From Tenacibaculum tangerinum (GTDB lineage Bacteria > Bacteroidota > Bacteroidia > Flavobacteriales > Flavobacteriaceae): 64,000 bases of DNA. The stretch lies in assembly GCF_029853675.1 (NCBI RefSeq), contig NZ_CP122539.1, positions 2,685,001 through 2,749,000 on the forward strand, read 5' to 3'. The notes beneath the pieces were generated by a model. The model saw nothing but the letters and a program-made list of their open reading frames with translations, was not told where the DNA came from and ran no database searches. A program made the position numbers and the translations under genes. Shown one piece after another: positions 44,813-52,526 of this stretch; position 1 is the first letter of the stretch, and each line of letters starts with the position of its first letter.

Positions 44813-45454
44813 ATGAGTTTTGTAGTATTTTTGAAAAAGTTATTTGGTTTTTCAACAGAAGAAATAACAGAAAAAGAAGACAATTCAATGAAAAAATTTT
44901 TAATTGTAGGTTTAGGTAATATTGGCGAAAAATATCACAATACACGTCATAACATAGGTTTTAAAATCGCAGATGCCTTTGTAAAAGAGCATGGGGGCTC
45001 TTTTGAAACTGAAAAGTTAGGAGACATCGCCAAACTAAAAATTAAAGGAAAGCCTGTGATTGTTTTAAAGCCAAATACCTACATGAATTTGAGCGGAAAA
45101 GCAGTAAAATATTGGATGCAGAAAGAAAATATTCAAGTTGAAAATGTACTCGTCATTACCGATGATTTGAATATTGACTTCGGAAAAATTCGTATCAAAG
45201 GAAAAGGAAGTTCTGGTGGACACAATGGTCTTAAAGATATTCAAGATACTTTTAATACAGGTGCTTATCCTAGATTTCGCTTTGGTGTGGGTGCTGAATA
45301 CCGTAAAGGAAAACAAGTAGATTATGTGTTAGGTGAATGGAACGCCGATGAAGAAAGTGCCATGATAGAACGTATTCCTTTTTCTGTTAATGCCGTCACC
45401 TCTTTTATTACAGCAGGTTTAGCAAATACCATGAACGAATTTAACGGTAAATAA
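44813..45454 (+). CDS. pth: Peptidyl-tRNA hydrolase
   Basis: Rescues tRNA from prematurely released peptidyl-tRNA. Core from residue 26: 'MKKFLIVGLGNIGEKYHNTR', with catalytic Asn and His ('YHNTRHNIGFKIADAF'), 'KPNTYMNLSGKAV', 'DDLNIDFGKIRIKGKGSSGG', 'HNGLKDI'. The usual start would be ATG 44888; the ORF from 44813 adds a 25-residue, partly hydrophobic then acidic extension. I favour 44813 because a perfect -7 box lies 4 nt before it, as at glyS and dxs, and such extensions occur in flavobacteria, but 44888 remains possible. Confidence 0.92.
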   Translation: MSFVVFLKKLFGFSTEEITEKEDNSMKKFLIVGLGNIGEKYHNTRHNIGFKIADAFVKEHGGSFETEKLGDIAKLKIKGKPVIVLKPNTYMNLSGKAVKYWMQKENIQVENVLVITDDLNIDFGKIRIKGKGSSGGHNGLKDIQDTFNTGAYPRFRFGVGAEYRKGKQVDYVLGEWNADEESAMIERIPFSVNAVTSFITAGLANTMNEFNGK

Positions 45455-45507
45455 TTGTTGAATTAAAATCTTATAAGAGACAAAATTCAACAATTATAGC
45501 AGAGGGA

Positions 45508-45693
45508 TTACTTCCTTATAAACAACCACAAAGCCAAATAACCTAAAATCTTCCCGACATAACCAGAAGTTAATTAAAACATCCTGTTACGAAGTAAAAA
45601 ATATAATGTTTCTTTCACTGTTTCAACATTGGTAAACAACTTAAAGATTTTTGTGTTTTTAGATAAAAAACTAGGCTCATTTAAATTCTTCAT
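45508..45693 (-). pseudogene. Possible broken small gene (62 codons, one internal stop)
   Basis: On the minus strand, ATG at 45693 opens 'MKNLNEPSFLSKNTKIFKL' and reads to a TAA at 45576-45574. The same frame then continues 'LTSGYVGKILGYLALWLFIR' to a TAA at 45510-45508. The hydrophobic C-terminus after the stop suggests a small membrane protein whose gene acquired a nonsense mutation. It fills a 390-bp gap after pth. Weak evidence: no family recognised. Confidence 0.3.
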
Positions 45694-45844
45694 AATAGTT
45701 TAACAAAGCATCTAGAACAGGCTAATACCACTTAAAAAATGCTAAATTTTTATTTCTTGACAAATGTAGAATAGCAAAAAATTAATATAAGGTTTTGTAA
45801 TTTTCATAATTACCCTTTTATTTGTCATTAATTTATAATTTGAA

Positions 45845-46897
45845 ATGGAAATGAAAAACACACTATTTACATTAGTATTTGCTTTCTTTTGCTTGATTAT
45901 TAATGGTCAAAATTGTATTAAAGGGAAAATTGAAGAATTATCTCAATTAAAAGAAAAACCCTTGGCCGTTGTATTGTATGAAGAAAATAAAGATTTAGTC
46001 AAAAAACTCGGGAAAAAAATTGCCAAAAACAATAAAAAGAGTGAAGAATATAAAAAAGAACTCAAAGAATATCGAGACTTTATAAGCTATTTTAACACTA
46101 CCATAAAAGAAGTTGTACCAGACTATTGGACGTTAAACGACACCAAGAATATAAAATATATAACTGAAGGGGAACTAACAAAAGATAAGTTAAAAAATTA
46201 TGCTATTCTCAATTTAACCTCTGATGTTATAATAACTGATTTGGAGTTTCTTACCTCACAAAAAAATTATGTTATAACCTACGGTGCATCCGAAAAAAAT
46301 AGGAACAAAGCTGTTTTCCAAAACTATTTGACAAACGTAAACTACAATATACCTGGATATGCTGATAAAGAATTAAAAAAATCGATTGAAAAATTAAAAC
46401 AAGAAAGACAAAACGGTCCGAAATATTTATCAAAAGAGAATCTAATTGTATCTCTTGCTCTTGCTCAAAAATATATAGAGAAAGCTATTGAACTTAATAA
46501 TAAAATTTCTTTTGAAGATTTTGCTGGAGAAGAAATGAAAAACAACTGCTCTCAACTTGAAGGAAAGACGATCTTATTTCAAGAAGCGATTGTTCATGGT
46601 AAAATAAAAAACGAATTACAAAACTTGTTGCCTACTGCTAAAATAGAATTAGTTTCTACTGACAGAATTGCGCAAGCTGTTGATAACAATGAAGATATCT
46701 TAATTGGTTTTCCCGTAACAAAAAAGTTTGTAAAACAAAAAGGATTAGGGGTTATGAGTGTTATACCAGTTACTCATAAAATGATAATGAATGCCAAGAC
46801 TAAAAAAATTGTTGCTTTTGTTCCTCATTCTGGCATCACTAGTTACTCATATTTCAAAAAGAAAGATTTTAAAAAGCTTAGTGAGCCGTGTAAGTAA
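45845..46897 (+). CDS. Exported protein of unknown function, 350 aa
   Basis: Signal peptide (about 1-22, ending 'LIINGQ', cleaved before 'NCIKG') and no further membrane helix, so periplasmic or secreted. The middle is strongly charged and helical ('KKLGKKIAKNNKKSEEYKKE'); the C-terminal third is alpha/beta, with 'KIELVSTDRIAQAVDNNEDI' and 'VIPVTHKMIMNAKTKKIVAF'. I do not recognise a domain. It starts ATG 45845 after AT-rich DNA and seems to be a single-gene unit. Confidence 0.6.
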   Translation: MEMKNTLFTLVFAFFCLIINGQNCIKGKIEELSQLKEKPLAVVLYEENKDLVKKLGKKIAKNNKKSEEYKKELKEYRDFISYFNTTIKEVVPDYWTLNDTKNIKYITEGELTKDKLKNYAILNLTSDVIITDLEFLTSQKNYVITYGASEKNRNKAVFQNYLTNVNYNIPGYADKELKKSIEKLKQERQNGPKYLSKENLIVSLALAQKYIEKAIELNNKISFEDFAGEEMKNNCSQLEGKTILFQEAIVHGKIKNELQNLLPTAKIELVSTDRIAQAVDNNEDILIGFPVTKKFVKQKGLGVMSVIPVTHKMIMNAKTKKIVAFVPHSGITSYSYFKKKDFKKLSEPCK

Positions 46898-46934
46898 AAC
46901 TAGTTAGAGAATACCAAAACTTTTATTTATTATA

Positions 46935-47010
46935 CATTCATTCACCAATTCAATACCAAATTAACTAATTGACTTATTAATTCATTAACTAATTAACTCA
47001 TTATCCGAAG
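46935..47010. repeat. Low-complexity direct-repeat tract overlapping the queD end
   Basis: Degenerate units such as aattcattaactaattaact between the convergent 350-aa gene and queD. The last codons of queD ('NELIS') lie inside the tract, so the repeat appears to have entered or replaced the gene's 3' end. Same style as 11744-11927 and 18683-18780. Confidence 0.6.
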
Positions 47011-47446
47011 CATACCACTCCGCAAAACTGGTATCAGTTTCTTGTAGTTTGATAGCGTGTAATTTGATGTTTTCTGGAAGTCGGTTGTTAATTTTTTTTG
47101 CAAAATCAATCACCATCATTTCGCTAGTGGGTTGATACTCCACTAAAATTATATGATGCCCACGATCTTTTAATTCTCTCGCTAGCTCTATATGCGGCGT
47201 GTTTTTATTAAATACGGTTGCATGGTCGAAAACATCTACAATTTCTTCTTTTACAATCTTTTTTAAATCTCCAAAATCAATCACCATCCCGTACTTCACA
47301 TCAGATTTATCTGTTATTGGAGAGCCAATTACGGTAACTGAAAGCTTGTAACTATGCCCGTGCACATTTTTACACTTTCCGTCGTAACCATACAATGCAT
47401 GCCCAGTTTCAAAAGTAAACTGTTTGGTAATTCGAATCTTGCTCAT
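46985..47446 (-). CDS. queD: 6-carboxytetrahydropterin synthase (QueD/PTPS family)
   Basis: Converts dihydroneopterin triphosphate to 6-carboxytetrahydropterin for queuosine/7-deazaguanine synthesis. Zinc ligands in 'FTFETGHALYG' and 'KCKNVHGHSYKL' (His, His-x-His), catalytic Cys in the same loop, and 'HATVFNK' and 'LQETDTSFAEWY' at the end, with 'YQPTSEMMVIDF' binding substrate. 153 aa. No queC/E/F neighbours in the window. Its end reads into the low-complexity tract. Two tiny membrane genes and a crotonase lie upstream in the same direction. Confidence 0.9.
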   Translation of the reverse strand: MSKIRITKQFTFETGHALYGYDGKCKNVHGHSYKLSVTVIGSPITDKSDVKYGMVIDFGDLKKIVKEEIVDVFDHATVFNKNTPHIELARELKDRGHHIILVEYQPTSEMMVIDFAKKINNRLPENIKLHAIKLQETDTSFAEWYASDNELIS

Positions 47447-47472
47447 ATATTTTCCTTTTTTAAAAAAGGCTT

Positions 47473-47571
47473 TTATTTTCTTTTAAACTTTTTGTTTGCT
47501 CTGTATTTATTAAAGAAATAAACTACGGCAACCCCTGCTGCTAAAATGGCAAATAAATAATCTCCACCCAT
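47473..47571 (-). CDS. 32-aa membrane peptide
   Basis: ATG 47571, stop 47473, 26 nt before queD. Peptide 'MGGDYLFAILAAGVAVVYFF' then a basic tail 'NKYRANKKFKRK': one membrane helix with positive-inside tail. Compact, well-formed, and spaced like a gene in the crotonase-queD run. Below normal gene-caller length. Function unknown. Confidence 0.5.
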   Translation of the reverse strand: MGGDYLFAILAAGVAVVYFFNKYRANKKFKRK

Positions 47572-47583
47572 AATCTTTTGTTT

Positions 47584-47757
47584 TTATTCGCCAAAAGTAC
47601 GAATTTGCTTTACAATTTTTGTTATTATCCACACAAAACCTATAGAAAGTACTACTCCCAGTAGTATAGCGAGTATAGGATTGTGTGCTATCCATTGCCC
47701 TATTTCATAGCCTGCTTTGTAAGCTGTAGAGCTTTTTTCATCTTGAATTAAAAACAT
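47584..47757 (-). CDS. 57-aa membrane protein
   Basis: ATG 47757, stop 47584; starts 2 nt after the crotonase stop and ends 12 nt before the 32-aa gene. 'MFLIQDEKSSTAYKAGYEIG', a central membrane helix ('ILAILLGVVLSIGFVWII'), then 'KIVKQIRTFGE'. The tight packing argues for an operon. No family recognised; a role in holding or regulating a neighbour is speculation. Confidence 0.55.
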   Translation of the reverse strand: MFLIQDEKSSTAYKAGYEIGQWIAHNPILAILLGVVLSIGFVWIITKIVKQIRTFGE

Positions 47758-47759
47758 GT

Positions 47760-48527
47760 TTATTTCTTAAATTTAGCTAATGCGTTTTTGGTAAATTCAG
47801 ACAACACTAATTTTCCGGAAGTCTCTGCTCTTTCTAGTAATAGTGTTTCCCAGTGTTCTGTTCCAACCCATAAAGCTCTTTTCATTTCAGCTAATGCTTC
47901 TGGGTTATATGATGCCAGTTTTTCTGATAAAATTTCGACTTCTTTATCTAATTCGTTTTGCGTTTCAAAAACACGAGCATACAAGCCTTTCTCTTTTGCC
48001 CAATACGCATTTTTCCAACTCGTAGCATCTAGAGTTAACTCAGCTAATCCGCTCACACCTACTTTACGCTCTACAGCAGGAGCAATTACAAACGGACCAA
48101 TACCAATGGTAAATTCAGAAAGTTTAATAGCTGCGTGCTCTGTAGCCAATACATAATCGCAAGCTGCTGCTAATCCAACACCACCGCCTACTGTTTTTCC
48201 TTGTACCCTACCAATAATTAGTTTTGAGCATCGGCGCATCGCATTAATTACATTTGCAAAGCCTGAAAAAAAGGCTTTTCCTGCATCTAAAGTGTCTATT
48301 GCTACCAATTCATCAAAAGAAGCACCTGCACAAAAGGCACGATCTCCTTCTGATTTTAATACAATTACTGAAACTTCATTATTTATTGAAAGCTTATCAA
48401 ATTCACTCGCTAAACGCTCTAATAGTACACTTGGAAAAGAGTTACTTGCTGGATGTCCGAATTCAATCGTTGCAATTTTATGTTCAATATGGGTATATAA
48501 ACTTCCGTTTTCTCTAGTTGTTGTCAT
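47760..48527 (-). CDS. Enoyl-CoA hydratase/isomerase (crotonase) family
   Basis: A 255-aa acyl-CoA enzyme. Oxyanion-hole segments 'RAFCAGASFDELVAI' and 'GRVQGKTVGGGVGLAAACDY' are clear; 'SEFTIGIGPFVIAPAVERKV' follows. A Glu is present at the second catalytic position ('LSEFTIG'), fitting hydratase or isomerase chemistry; the exact substrate is unclear. No beta-oxidation partners adjacent. First of a minus-strand run with two tiny membrane genes and queD. Confidence 0.88.
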   Translation of the reverse strand: MTTTRENGSLYTHIEHKIATIEFGHPASNSFPSVLLERLASEFDKLSINNEVSVIVLKSEGDRAFCAGASFDELVAIDTLDAGKAFFSGFANVINAMRRCSKLIIGRVQGKTVGGGVGLAAACDYVLATEHAAIKLSEFTIGIGPFVIAPAVERKVGVSGLAELTLDATSWKNAYWAKEKGLYARVFETQNELDKEVEILSEKLASYNPEALAEMKRALWVGTEHWETLLLERAETSGKLVLSEFTKNALAKFKK

Positions 48528-48548
48528 CGATTTGTTGTTTGTTCAAAA

Positions 48549-49883
48549 TTACATTTTTTGGGCAAGCGGTAAAAACTTTCTTCTAAACTTTATAATTAGT
48601 GGGATGCCTCTAGCCATCATCCACAAGAAAAAAGCAATCCAAATAGCATACAGTTTATAGTCAAGCGAATCAAAAAACAATAAAGTAGGAATAAACACCA
48701 ATCCTGTTGCCAATAACAATACATTTCTCAAGTACTTCATTTCTCCCATTCCTTTAAACATTCCGTCGTAAATAAAAGCGATGGCACACACAGGTTGCAT
48801 GAGCAAAATAATCCAAAAAGTATTGTAAAACTGCTCTAACACTTCGGGTTCTTTGGTAAAAAGTCTTCCCATGGGTTGGTAAAAAACAGCACCAATAACA
48901 GCGAGTAACAGCCCAAAGAGAAATCCGTAGGTAATTAATCTATTTCCTAAAGTAACCAATGTTTTATATGCTTTTGCTCCTAATAGTTTTCCTGAGAGGA
49001 TATTTCCTGAGGAAGAATAACCGTCAATCATAAAAGCGCCTGTAAGCCATAAATTGAATCCAATCGTATAGGCTGCGATATAAGCATCACCATAATTGGT
49101 GGCATAAGAAGTGCCAAAATACAGCGCTACGTTTAAAGCAATAGTTCGTATAAATAAGTTAAATACCATCTTAATAAACTTGGGTATTTCTGGATTAAAT
49201 GGCAAACTAAAACGTAATGGAATATTGGTCTTTTTTAACAACAATACGACCGAGATTATTGCCATGGTAACTTGTGCTACTACACTTGCATAGGCTGCCC
49301 CTTGAATGTGCATAGCAGGAATGAATCCTTCTATTCCGTATACCAACACGATATCTAACGCAATATTAATAAACGTACCTATCAAGGCAATAAGCATGGG
49401 ATAATAGGTGTTTTGTAAACCCCGAAAGGTGCCAAAAACGGCAATGGTAAACAGCGTAAACGGAAATCCGAAAACACGTATTTTGTAATACTCAACCGAG
49501 TAGTCTAAGATTGCTCCAGAGGCATTGTATAGTTCAAAAATTTCTTTGGCAAACGGGTAACTGATTGCTAAAATAAGCGCACTTACTCCCAACACAATAA
49601 CGATGGCTTGTGCGGGTAAGTCTCTTATTTCGTCTAGTTTATTTGCACCTAAATATTGCGACACAATAGAAGAAATACCACTGCGTGTTTGCCCAAACAC
49701 CCAAATTAACATAGAAAGGAATGCCCCTACAATACCAATTGCAGCAATACTTTCGGTAGCATTGTACTTAATATTACCTACAATAGCCAAATCGGTCGTA
49801 GAAAGTAGCGGTTCGGCAACCCCTGCAATTAGGGCAGGCATGGCTAATTTGTTGATGTGTTTAAAGCTGATATCCTGCTGCAT
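48549..49883 (-). CDS. MATE-family efflux transporter
   Basis: A 444-aa inner-membrane protein with about 12 helices in two repeated halves ('AGVAEPLLSTTDLAIVGNI' opens the first; 'YAASVVAQVTMAIISVVLLL' ends it). DinF/NorM relatives export drugs or metabolites with Na+ or H+ antiport. Start 49883. It lies 21 nt upstream of the crotonase gene, same strand. An IS982 copy begins 27 bp upstream of its start and may have displaced its promoter. Confidence 0.92.
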   Translation of the reverse strand: MQQDISFKHINKLAMPALIAGVAEPLLSTTDLAIVGNIKYNATESIAAIGIVGAFLSMLIWVFGQTRSGISSIVSQYLGANKLDEIRDLPAQAIVIVLGVSALILAISYPFAKEIFELYNASGAILDYSVEYYKIRVFGFPFTLFTIAVFGTFRGLQNTYYPMLIALIGTFINIALDIVLVYGIEGFIPAMHIQGAAYASVVAQVTMAIISVVLLLKKTNIPLRFSLPFNPEIPKFIKMVFNLFIRTIALNVALYFGTSYATNYGDAYIAAYTIGFNLWLTGAFMIDGYSSSGNILSGKLLGAKAYKTLVTLGNRLITYGFLFGLLLAVIGAVFYQPMGRLFTKEPEVLEQFYNTFWIILLMQPVCAIAFIYDGMFKGMGEMKYLRNVLLLATGLVFIPTLLFFDSLDYKLYAIWIAFFLWMMARGIPLIIKFRRKFLPLAQKM

Positions 49884-49909
49884 GGTTTGTTTTTGTAAAA
49901 GTATTAAAA

Positions 49910-50899
49910 TTAACGTGAGTTCGGGATAAAAAGGTTTCTTAATTATACGAAAAAAAGTGGAGAATTTAGCGAATTAAATCACTGATTTATAATCATATAA
50001 ATAAATTATCCGCTATTATTTCTGATTTTAAAATTACTGAATTCTTCTTTTTAATTGATGATTTTTGTACCGAAATTAATCAAGTTATCGATAAAAATGC
50101 TTTAGAAACCTGTTCAAAGATAGTTAGACGAAGAAAGCCTAAACTTACCCAAAGTGAAATCATTACAATTATGGTGCTTTTCCATTTTAGTGGTTTTAAA
50201 CACTTTTATATCGAATATGTTAGCAAACACTTGTCGATTTAGTTTCCTATAACCGATTTGTTGAATTGAAAAAGCGTTGTTCAGTGCCTATGATACTGTT
50301 TCTTCAAATGCACTGTTTAGGTCAATGCACAGGGATCTCTTTTTTAGATTCTACCACTATTAAAGTATGTCATTATAAAAGAGAAAAACAGAACAAAGTT
50401 TTTAAAAAACACCACAAAAAAAGGGAAAGGAACCATGGGGTGGTTCTTTGGTTTTAAACTTCATATTATTATCAATGAAAAGGGTGATATTGTTGACTTT
50501 TTAATTACTCAAGGTAATATAGATGACAGACAACCACTTAAAGATAAAACCTTTTATAATCGTGTGTTCGGAAAAATATTTGCCGACAGAGGGTATGTAG
50601 GTAAAGAACTGTTTGAATAGCTTTTTGTAGATGGAATACATCTAAATTAGAAAGAATATGAAAATACTCTTATGCATATCTATGATAAAATTATGCTTAG
50701 AAAAAGAGCTGTTGTTGAAAGTGTGAATGATATTTTGAAAAACGTATGTCAAATAGAGCATACAAGACACAGAAGCTTCGATAACTTTATCTTAAATTTA
50801 GTTGCAGGGTTAATCGCTTATTCGTTCTATCCAACTAAACCTAATATTAATATCGATAACTTACAAAGAATAGGGTAAACTATCCCGAACTCACGTTAA
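49910..50899 (+). mobile_element. IS982-family insertion sequence, inactivated
   Basis: About 990 bp bounded by near-perfect inverted ends ttaacgtgagttcgggata (49910-49928) and tatcccgaactcacgttaa (50881-50899). It carries an IS982 transposase on the plus strand in pieces. The right end touches the last codon of the O-methyltransferase gene, and the left end lies 27 bp from the MATE start. The same ends are found on the MITE-like element at 2271-2435. Confidence 0.85.
50000..50878 (+). pseudogene. IS982 transposase, broken
   Basis: Fragments in order: 'KITEFFFLIDDFCTEINQVI', 'VRRRKPKLTQSEIITIMVLF', a frame break and small loss near 50240, 'FLQMHCLGQCTGISFLDST' (first catalytic Asp region), a second frame break in the A-run near 50420, 'GWFFGFKLHIIINEKGDIVD', 'VFGKIFADRGYVGKELFE' then stop (50620), another stop near 50648, and 'ESVNDILKNVCQIEHTRHRS' to the end. 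At least two frameshifts and two stops; not functional. Confidence 0.85.
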
Positions 50900-51537
50900 A
50901 TAACCCTACTAATAGTCAATCCATCTCGTATGGGTAGTAATACCGTTTCTAATCGAGCATCCGTACTTAAAAGCCTGTTATAATCTAAAAGAATTTTTGT
51001 ATCAATATCTTTTGGGTCTAGCTCTTCTACTACCTTACCACTCCAAAGCACATTATCAGATAAAATAACACCACCTTTATTCATTTTATCAATAATCAAG
51101 TGAAAGTAATTGATATAATTAGATTTATCAGCATCAATAAAAACCAAATCAAATTTAGTATCGATGGTAGGAATAATTTCTATAGCATTGCCCACATACT
51201 GGGTTATCTGATTTTTGTATTCTGATTTTTGAAAATAGGTATGCTGAAGTTCTTCCAACTCTTCATTTTTATCAATAGTATGTAAGTGCCCACCAGCTCT
51301 TAACCCTTCTGCTAAACACAAGGCAGAATAACCAGTATAAGTACCTATTTCTAAAATGGATTGTGGTTGAATTAATTTTGAAATCATAGACAAAACCCTT
51401 CCTTGAAAGGCACCACTTAGCATTCTAGGATTCAGTACCTTTTGCCAAGTTTCTCTTGTTAACTCTTGTAGTATCTTAGGTTCTGATTGAGAGTGGTTAA
51501 CCACATAATTATTTATATCTTCTGGTAAAAAATGCAT
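50896..51537 (-). CDS. Class I SAM-dependent O-methyltransferase
   Basis: A 213-aa enzyme of the catechol-O-methyltransferase-like family: SAM site 'ILEIGTYTGYSALCLAEGL', 'HTIDKNEE', metal-binding 'FDLVFIDADKSNYINYF', 'GGVILSDNVLWSGKV', C-terminus 'RDGLTISRVI'. Substrate probably a catechol or similar; unknown. Its TAA stop is formed exactly at the end of the inserted IS982 element, so the insertion may have altered the final residue without destroying the gene. Confidence 0.9.
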   Translation of the reverse strand: MHFLPEDINNYVVNHSQSEPKILQELTRETWQKVLNPRMLSGAFQGRVLSMISKLIQPQSILEIGTYTGYSALCLAEGLRAGGHLHTIDKNEELEELQHTYFQKSEYKNQITQYVGNAIEIIPTIDTKFDLVFIDADKSNYINYFHLIIDKMNKGGVILSDNVLWSGKVVEELDPKDIDTKILLDYNRLLSTDARLETVLLPIRDGLTISRVI

Positions 51538-51621
51538 TTGAAAAAGATTTAATGAGTAAAATTTAAAAAACGGAATTTACCGCTGTAATAAATCCCGTTT
51601 CAATCTAACAAAAAATCAAAA

Positions 51622-51643
51622 ATATGGTTTTTAAAAACCATAT
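51622..51643 (-). terminator. Terminator of the sigma/anti-sigma operon
   Basis: Perfect palindrome atatggttttt-aaaaaccatat, followed on the minus strand by a T-rich tail (tttttgatttttt). Located 5-26 nt beyond the anti-sigma stop. Confidence 0.75.
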
Positions 51644-51647
51644 CTGT

Positions 51648-51908
51648 TTAATTAAGTTTACTTAATTGTTCTTTTAATTCTTCTTTATCCTTGCTCGACA
51701 TGCAAGTTGTATCTTTGTTACAACTATTTACTTTTACATTTAAAAGTTTTGTCATTTTTTTATTTTGACTAGAATACAAAGCACATACCTTGCATAGTAA
51801 TAAATGCCAATTAAGTTGTAATTTTTCATATACCGTCGCTTCACCATACTGACTTTTGTCGCAAATGGTAGTAGCCTCATCACATGTAATCTTAAAAAAT
51901 TTAAACAT
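51648..51908 (-). CDS. Small zinc-finger-type anti-sigma factor candidate
   Basis: 86 aa, no membrane helix. The sequence 'NWHLLLCKVCALY' gives the H-x3-C-x2-C motif of ZAS anti-sigma factors, with further cysteines ('ITCDEATTICDKS' and 'NSCNKDTTCMSS') that could make it redox- or metal-responsive. It starts 7 nt after the sigma-factor gene. Very short compared with membrane-anchored anti-sigmas, so it would act in the cytoplasm. The role is inferred from motif and position. Confidence 0.7.
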   Translation of the reverse strand: MFKFFKITCDEATTICDKSQYGEATVYEKLQLNWHLLLCKVCALYSSQNKKMTKLLNVKVNSCNKDTTCMSSKDKEELKEQLSKLN

Positions 51909-51915
51909 ACTATAA

Positions 51916-52488
51916 TTACTTATTAAACCAGTTTTTTTCCATACAGCCTCTTAATTGTGTCCTTGCTCTATGAATCATAACCCATAAGTTTGACGGAGAA
52001 ATATCAAGCTCCTTACAAATATCTTCGGTTTCAAATTGCTGGATGGTTTTCATTTTGAATACCATGGCATATTTTTCAGGAAGATTATCAATACATTTAT
52101 CTAATTGATTTTTCAATTCTTCGTTTTCAATATCCTTATCAGCATCGTTATCCCATGTTTGTGGAACTCTCTCTTCAATCCAGTTACCCTCATTCTCTCC
52201 ACTATCATAAAAACTCATTCGCACTTCTGCTTGCCCCTTTTTTGAATTTATCTTTCGATAGTAATCTATTATTTTTCTTTTTAAAATTGAAACTAACCAA
52301 GTTCTTTCGGTAGCTTTTCCTTCAAAATTTTTCGCCGATTTTAACCCTGCAAAAAATGTTTCCTGTACTAAATCTTTAGCTATATCAGAGTTGTTTACAC
52401 GAGCAATAGCATAATTAAACAGGTAATCAGCGTACTTATCTACCCACTTATCAGGAGATAATATATGTGAAGGATTCGTTGGTTTCAT
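51916..52488 (-). CDS. ECF-type RNA polymerase sigma factor
   Basis: 190 aa. Region 2: 'LVQETFFAGLKSAKNFEGKA' and 'TWLVSILKRKIIDYYRK' (binds core and -10); region 4: 'LDKCIDNLPEKYAMVFKMKT' and 'EDICKELDISPSNLWVMIHR', the helix-turn-helix for -35. An acidic linker of ~35 residues separates them. Followed by a small cysteine-rich anti-sigma, and preceded at 38 nt by an exported NTF2-like protein. No promoter for its regulon is recognised. Confidence 0.93.
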   Translation of the reverse strand: MKPTNPSHILSPDKWVDKYADYLFNYAIARVNNSDIAKDLVQETFFAGLKSAKNFEGKATERTWLVSILKRKIIDYYRKINSKKGQAEVRMSFYDSGENEGNWIEERVPQTWDNDADKDIENEELKNQLDKCIDNLPEKYAMVFKMKTIQQFETEDICKELDISPSNLWVMIHRARTQLRGCMEKNWFNK

Positions 52489-52526
52489 TGAATCAAAGAT
52501 AAGCTATTTTTAAAAAAAGAAAAGCA

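Noticed and set aside
45453..45495. Inverted repeat aattgttgaatt/aattcaacaatt after pth
   Set aside because: Loop of 19 nt and no T-run; not a convincing terminator, and AT-rich repeats of this length are common by chance.
47510..47695. 61-aa minus-strand ORF between crotonase and queD
   Set aside because: Out of frame with two better small ORFs in the same DNA; rich in Ser, Arg and Tyr with no plausible structure.
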